From: Lentzea albidocapillata
Lineage (GTDB): Bacteria; Actinomycetota; Actinomycetes; Mycobacteriales; Pseudonocardiaceae
NCBI RefSeq assembly: GCF_000719115.1
Contig: NZ_JOEA01000002.1
Span: 275,510-339,509, forward strand
Direction: 5' to 3'
DNA: 64,000 nt
This document shows, piece after piece, positions 60,152-64,000 of this stretch. The position numbers and the translations under genes were made by a program. The notes under the pieces were generated by a model. The model was not told where the DNA came from. It made no database searches and saw only the letters and a list, made by a program, of their open reading frames with translations. Numbering within the stretch: position 1 is the stretch's first letter; the number at the start of each line of letters is the position of its first letter.

Positions 60152-62452
60152 CTACCTGGCGGTCATCAGGTCGACGTCCTCCAGCGCGCGTTCGAGCTCC
60201 CGGCGGTTCTTCGCTCCGAGCTTGTTGCGGATGCGGGTGACGTGGTGTTCCACGGTCTTGGCCGAGATGAACAGCGCGTCGCCGACCTCGCGGTAGGTGA
60301 GCCCGTCCCGCACCAGCGCGGCCACCTCCTGCTCGCGGTCGCTCAGGACCTCGGCGCCGGTGCTGCCCTGCCCGCTGTTCGAGCCGTGGAACTGGCGGGC
60401 GATGTCGAGCAGCTGGGTCATCGCCTTGCGGTCGGTGGTGTGCATGGCGGCGTGCCCGGCCAGTCGCGCCGCGTCCACGCGCATGCCGTGGGCGTGCAGT
60501 TCCTGCGCGGCCGACTCGACCCGTCCGTGGTCCACGTCGCCGCGGCCGGCCTGGCTCCAGCACTGCGCGGCGGCGGCGAGTGCACGGGCGAACGGCAGCG
60601 CGTCCGCCGCTTCTTCCAACGCTGCCAGGTGTTCGTCCGCCGCGGTGTGGTCGCCGATGAGCAGTACGGCGTGGAAGGTGTGCCAGCGCGGCAGCACTGA
60701 CCACAGTGGAGGGTTGCCCAGGTCGTCGAGCAGCGCCCAGGCCTCGTCCAGATGCGTCTCGATGCGGTGGAACTGGCCGATCCTGGCCGCGGCGACGGCG
60801 ATCTCGGTCAACGGGATCAGGGTGTAGAGGTCGACGGGGTGCACGACGAGGGCCTGCTGGGCCGGTTCCCACGCCGACCGCAGGGCGTGGAGATCACCGG
60901 CACGGCGGGTCGTCCCGAGGCCCAGTGCCGCGGCGAACAAGGCCTCCCGCGGCTCCCTGGGCGCGTCCGGGCGCACCAGCCGCCGGGCTGCTTCGACGTC
61001 GCCGCCGAAGAGTTCCGCGCAGGCGAGCAGCAACTGGTGCCTGTCCGCGTGCAGTCCCCTGCTGTCGTCGCCCTGCACTGCCTTGCCGAGCAACGACTTC
61101 GCCACGGTCAGCTCGCCCGCGTGCAGGCAGATCAGCGCGGCGAGCGCGGTGGGGCTGTCCGGCTGCACCGAGGTGCGGGAGCCGGCCTGGTTGACCCCGG
61201 CCGTGGCCACAGCGGCGGCGACGGCGGCCATCGGCGTCCCGGTGACCGTCTCGAGGACCACACCGGCGAGGCGGTGCCCGAGGGTGTCGGTCAGCGATCT
61301 GGCGGGCTGCGAACGCGCTCCGAGCTGGACCGTGCGGGCTTCACCGAGCCGACCGGCGCCGAGGAGGCCGGTGACGGCGAAGCCGAGCGCGAGTCCGTTG
61401 TCCGAGCGCTGGAGCAGCTCCGCCCCGCGCCCGACCTGCCCGCGCAGCGTCAGCACGGTCGCGGTGACCAGCAACGCGTCCGCGTCGGCGTGTTCGAGGT
61501 CCACCACGTCCACCGCGCCGTCGAGGTCACCGCTCAGCGCGCGAGCCCGCGCCAGGTGCGCGGAAGGCCCGGTATCGGCGGCGGTGAACAACCGCGCCGC
61601 CAGGGCCGGGTCGTCGGTGATCACCTCATGGCCCGCGGAGGTGAACACGTCGGCGAGGTCGGGATCCAGCACGCCGAGTTCCAGCAACGACCGCGCGTAG
61701 GCCGACACCGGTCGCGCCCGTTCGAACTGGGTGAGGGCGAGTTTGCGAAGCAGGGCGGCGCGTTGTTCCACCGGCGCGAGCACCTCGATGGCGTCGGCGG
61801 CGGCGGGAAGCGGCGCTCCGTCGATCTGCAGCAGGCCCGCCGATCGGAGCGCCTCGATGGACTCCGACACCGTGTGCAGGTCCAGTGCCAGCACCGTCGC
61901 GAGCAGGCCGACGTCGAAGGGGGCGCCGAGACCGCGGGCCAGCAGCAGATCGGCCGCGGCGACGGACAGGCCGTCGAAGTGGCGGGCGAACGCGGTGCGC
62001 GGATCCGCGGAGAGCTCGTCCAGCACGAACTCGGGCGTGCCGCCGGTGCGCTCGTGCAGGCGGTCCGCGCACTCCTCGCTCACCTCGGCGCCCAGGACGT
62101 CCGCCGCGAGGGACCGGACGTGCTCACGGGACAGGGGCCTGAGTCGCACGCGGACCACCGAGCCGGGCAGTGCGTTGATGAGGCCCGTGAGCGCGCGGTT
62201 CTCGGGCCACAGGCGGTGGGCGACGACGAGCCGGCCGCCCGCGCTGACCTCGTCGAGCAGGCGCCCGGCCTCGTCATCGCCGAGCGCGTGCCCGTCGTCG
62301 ACGACGATCGCCTGGCCGAAGGTGCGCAGGAGCGTGGACTTGCCGCAACCGGCCGGTCCGGTCAGCACGACGTGGTCGGCGGTGCGCGCGCGTTCGAGCG
62401 TTCGGGTGGTCCCGCTGTCGAGCAACAAGGGCGTGTCCGACATCGAGGACAT
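60152..62452 (-). CDS. LuxR/MalT-type regulator (IniR-like)
   Basis: 766 residues. N-terminal P-loop ATPase GPAGCGKST (residues ~34-42) with VVAHRLWPEN and downstream STAND-like helices, a long middle section of TPR-like helices, and a C-terminal LuxR HTH (SDREQEVAALVRDGLTYREVGDALFISAKTVEHHVTRIRNKLG). This is the MalT-like layout. It is divergent from an IniB-like gene, as Rv0339c (IniR) is near iniB in mycobacteria, where it activates iniBAC on cell-wall stress. That role here is inferred. ATG 62452, with AGGAGG 11 nt upstream; the frame extends further but into the divergent promoter region. Confidence 0.8.
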   Translation of the reverse strand: MSSMSDTPLLLDSGTTRTLERARTADHVVLTGPAGCGKSTLLRTFGQAIVVDDGHALGDDEAGRLLDEVSAGGRLVVAHRLWPENRALTGLINALPGSVVRVRLRPLSREHVRSLAADVLGAEVSEECADRLHERTGGTPEFVLDELSADPRTAFARHFDGLSVAAADLLLARGLGAPFDVGLLATVLALDLHTVSESIEALRSAGLLQIDGAPLPAAADAIEVLAPVEQRAALLRKLALTQFERARPVSAYARSLLELGVLDPDLADVFTSAGHEVITDDPALAARLFTAADTGPSAHLARARALSGDLDGAVDVVDLEHADADALLVTATVLTLRGQVGRGAELLQRSDNGLALGFAVTGLLGAGRLGEARTVQLGARSQPARSLTDTLGHRLAGVVLETVTGTPMAAVAAAVATAGVNQAGSRTSVQPDSPTALAALICLHAGELTVAKSLLGKAVQGDDSRGLHADRHQLLLACAELFGGDVEAARRLVRPDAPREPREALFAAALGLGTTRRAGDLHALRSAWEPAQQALVVHPVDLYTLIPLTEIAVAAARIGQFHRIETHLDEAWALLDDLGNPPLWSVLPRWHTFHAVLLIGDHTAADEHLAALEEAADALPFARALAAAAQCWSQAGRGDVDHGRVESAAQELHAHGMRVDAARLAGHAAMHTTDRKAMTQLLDIARQFHGSNSGQGSTGAEVLSDREQEVAALVRDGLTYREVGDALFISAKTVEHHVTRIRNKLGAKNRRELERALEDVDLMTAR

Positions 62453-62685
62453 GAGCGCGTGAACCTCCTGGTGACCGACTGCTACCTCTGTCCTTCGGTG
62501 CATCACCCGTTCAGGTTTGGTCACGGCACAAAGATCGGGAGAGACCCCTATCCCCCTACTCACGGTGCCACCAACCCCCGACCAGCCCCCACCGAACATG
62601 ACCATGGGCGTCACCCGATGCGGTGACTCAGGGATTCTTCGTAACGTTCCGTGGCACAAGCACAACGACGCACCTGGAGTTCGAC

Positions 62686-63459
62686 GTGGACCTGCCGCAG
62701 ACGCTGCACGACTTCACCCTCAACCTGCTCAGCGACCCCGACGCCCGGTCGGCCTTCCAGCTCGACCCGCAGGGCTCGCTCGACGCGGCCGGACTCGGTG
62801 ACGTGCAGCCGTCCGACATCCAGGAGCTGCTGCCGCTGGTGCTCGACTTCGCCCCGGCCACCGGCGTCGGCGACTTCGGGTCGACGATCTCCGGCCTGGA
62901 CCTGGACCAGCAACTCGACCTGATGAGCACGCTGCAGAACACCGTCGGCCAGCAGCTCGACGACAACACGGTCCTCGGCGCCGTCTCGGGCCTGACCGCC
63001 GCCGTGCACGGCGTCGACAACGGGTTCGACGTGCTCAGCGACCCGTCCAGCGCCCTGGACGTCGTCGGGACGACCGAGATCACCGACGTCACCAAGACCG
63101 TCACCGACCTCCAGGTCACCGACACGGTCGGCGACATCAGCAACGGCACCGACGTGCTCGACACCACGCACATCTCCGACGTCGTCGGCGACCTCACCAG
63201 CACCGCGCACACCGGTGACCTGGGCGTGAACGACGTGCTCAGCGGCGACGTCACCTCCGCCATCGGCAACGTGACCGGCAACGACCTGTCGCTGCACGAG
63301 GTCGGCAACGTCGGTGACGTCGTGTCCCACGTGGGCAACGTCGGTGACGTGACCGGCGTCGGCGAGATCGGCGACATCGGCAAGATCGGGGACATCTCCG
63401 GCGAGCTCGGCGACGTCAACGTCGGCGGCGTGCTGAACGACCTCGACCTGAGCCTCTGA
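62686..63459 (+). CDS. IniB-like N-terminal domain protein with repeat tail
   Basis: 257 residues. The N-terminus DLPQTLHDFTLNLLSDPDARSAFQLDP followed by LDAAGLGDVQPSDIQELLPLVLDF is the IniB N-terminal domain. The rest is a D/V/G-rich repeat: TEITDVTKTVTDLQVTDTVGDI, then GNVGDVVSHVGNVGDVTGVGEIGDIGKIGDI, a low-complexity fibrous tail, probably exported or surface-associated. GTG start at 62686, chosen for GGAG 6 nt upstream; an earlier in-frame start at 62623 is possible. It is induced by cell-wall stress in mycobacteria. IniA and IniC genes are not next to it. A strong terminator follows. Confidence 0.8.
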   Translation: MDLPQTLHDFTLNLLSDPDARSAFQLDPQGSLDAAGLGDVQPSDIQELLPLVLDFAPATGVGDFGSTISGLDLDQQLDLMSTLQNTVGQQLDDNTVLGAVSGLTAAVHGVDNGFDVLSDPSSALDVVGTTEITDVTKTVTDLQVTDTVGDISNGTDVLDTTHISDVVGDLTSTAHTGDLGVNDVLSGDVTSAIGNVTGNDLSLHEVGNVGDVVSHVGNVGDVTGVGEIGDIGKIGDISGELGDVNVGGVLNDLDLSL

Positions 63460-63471
63460 CCTGACGTTCGC

Positions 63472-63504
63472 AAGGCCGCCCCGACCGCGCTCCGGGGCGG
63501 CCTT
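63472..63504 (+). terminator. Terminator of the IniB-like gene
   Basis: AAGGCCGCCCCG (63472-63483) pairs perfectly with CGGGGCGGCCTT (63493-63504) around a 9-nt loop, and TCC follows. It lies 12 nt after the stop. Confidence 0.8.
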
Positions 63505-63540
63505 TCCGCGTTCGTCAGGCGAAGGCGAGTCCCACGACCG

Positions 63541-63813
63541 TGCCGCCTGTCTCGGAGAGCGTGGCGGTTTCTCACGGCGTCAAGGTTTCCGGCGCGCCGC
63601 GGCGGCCTGCGCACGTTGCCGCGTGACCGGGTCTACCGGCTGGTGGACGGCCACGGTCCACGATCCGCGGGCACCATGCGTCCGGCGGGCGACGTGACAT
63701 CGCTGCTCGTGAGCGGGCTCGAAGGGGTCGGCGAAGCCGTCCTCACCGTCGAGCCCGCCGGTGGGTCACCGAGCCCGACCGGCTCGCCGGTCCTCATCAT
63801 CACCCTCGGCTGA
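63541..63813 (+). pseudogene. Decayed anti-sigma factor (RskA C-terminal remnant)
   Basis: The frame from ~63604 reads GLRTLPRDRVYRLVDGHG, PRSAGTM, then VTSLLVSGLEGVGEAVLTVEPAGGSPSP and ends LIITLG. This is the C-terminal part of RskA-type anti-sigma-K factors (the TVEPAGGSP motif). Immediately upstream, another frame reads VAVSHGVKVSGA, like the preceding strand of that domain, so a frameshift is likely. No N-terminal zinc-binding, membrane-helix or sigma-factor sequence precedes it. It ends at a hairpin shared with the convergent fasciclin gene, and in mycobacteria RskA regulates the SigK fasciclin genes mpt70/mpt83, which fits. Confidence 0.6.
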
Positions 63814-63833
63814 CCTGGCCGGCAGACGTGAAA

Positions 63834-63870
63834 ACTCCGGGAACCGCCTACACAGCGCGGTTCCCGGAGT
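63834..63870. terminator. Bidirectional hairpin between RskA remnant and fasciclin gene
   Basis: A 14-bp perfect stem (63834-63847 with 63857-63870) around a 9-nt loop, preceded by AAA. On the minus strand it follows the fasciclin stop. Confidence 0.75.
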
Positions 63871-63894
63871 CGCGGTACTGCTGCCCTGGAGATG

Positions 63895-64000
63895 TCAGGC
63901 AGGCATCAGGACCGAGTCGATGAGGTACACGGTGGCGTTGGCGGTCTTCACGCCACCACAGATGACGTTGGCGTCGTTGACCTTGATGCCGTTGCCGGAA
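63895..64000 (-). CDS. Fasciclin-domain protein, C-terminus only
   Basis: 35 codons at the right edge end SGNGIKVNDANVICGGVK, then TANATVYLIDSVLMPA and stop. This is the conserved end of a FAS1 domain (VNDANVxCGxVxTANATVYLID). Such proteins (MPT70/MPT83-like) are exported, often lipoproteins. The rest lies outside the window. The neighbouring RskA remnant supports a SigK-type context. Confidence 0.85.
   Translation of the reverse strand, partial: SGNGIKVNDANVICGGVKTANATVYLIDSVLMPA

Noticed and set aside
1..64000. CRISPR arrays, prophage, rRNA genes
   Set aside because: No regularly spaced direct repeats, phage structural genes or rRNA-like sequence were seen.

Overview
The window is very GC-rich, densely packed, strongly codon-biased actinomycete chromosome. 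A mycobacterium-like arabinogalactan/envelope locus (AftD, DUF2613, DUF3068, GT4), an IniR/IniB-like pair and a fasciclin/RskA remnant sit beside secondary-metabolite genes. Together these suggest a member of the Pseudonocardiales (Lentzea/Saccharothrix/Amycolatopsis-like). That placement is an inference from gene content, not from a marker gene.

Layout. (1) 0-8.9 kb: edge of an enediyne-type accessory cassette. One arm reads left (NTF2-like protein, vanadium haloperoxidase, UnbU-like membrane protein cut by the window edge). The other reads right (beta-propeller, methyltransferase, tiny membrane protein, DUF1702/UnbL-like, ASPIC/UnbV). No polyketide synthase is visible; it would have to lie to the left. 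(2) 9.3-11.5 kb: AraC regulator and a HEAT-repeat protein facing each other across a shared terminator. (3) 11.8-16 kb: complete selenocysteine machinery, tRNA-Sec-selA-selB with divergent selD. (4) 16-17.8 kb: small ArsR-type/SRPBCC/VOC operon under a palindromic operator. (5) 17.8-29 kb: ten leftward genes, mostly overlapping by 4 nt: P450, methyltransferase, secreted protein, ACP, thioester-reductase-like SDR, UbiA-like prenyltransferase, PEP-synthase/rifampicin-phosphotransferase-like dikinase, nucleotidyltransferase, thymidylate-kinase-like protein and acyl-CoA dehydrogenase. I do not recognise this set and regard it as the best candidate for an undescribed pathway.

(6) 29-49.7 kb: cell-envelope region. 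It has two DUF3068 paralogues around an amidase that lost its catalytic residues, then a methyltransferase, GT4 glycosyltransferase, condensation-like acyltransferase, DUF2613, a large membrane protein, a flippase and AftD. Methyltransferase, VWA, Clp ATPase and DMT-transporter genes follow. A directional 15-nt motif (GTTACYGNCCGGTAG-like) recurs upstream of five of these genes, and a 164-bp hairpin-rich inverted-repeat element lies between the flippase and aftD. (7) 49.7-53.9 kb: small and hypothetical genes, including two adjacent proteins sharing an NVGNQAVG tag. (8) 54-60 kb: TetR-controlled NTF2-like gene, TetR-ABC exporter pair, NTF2-like protein, luciferase-like oxidoreductase and RibD-C/DHFR-like protein. 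(9) 60-64 kb: IniR-like LuxR/MalT regulator divergent from an IniB-like protein, a decayed anti-sigma factor (RskA C-terminus) and the end of a fasciclin gene.

All calls are from reading translated sequence and DNA by eye. No database search was possible, and gene symbols are given only where the family is clear.
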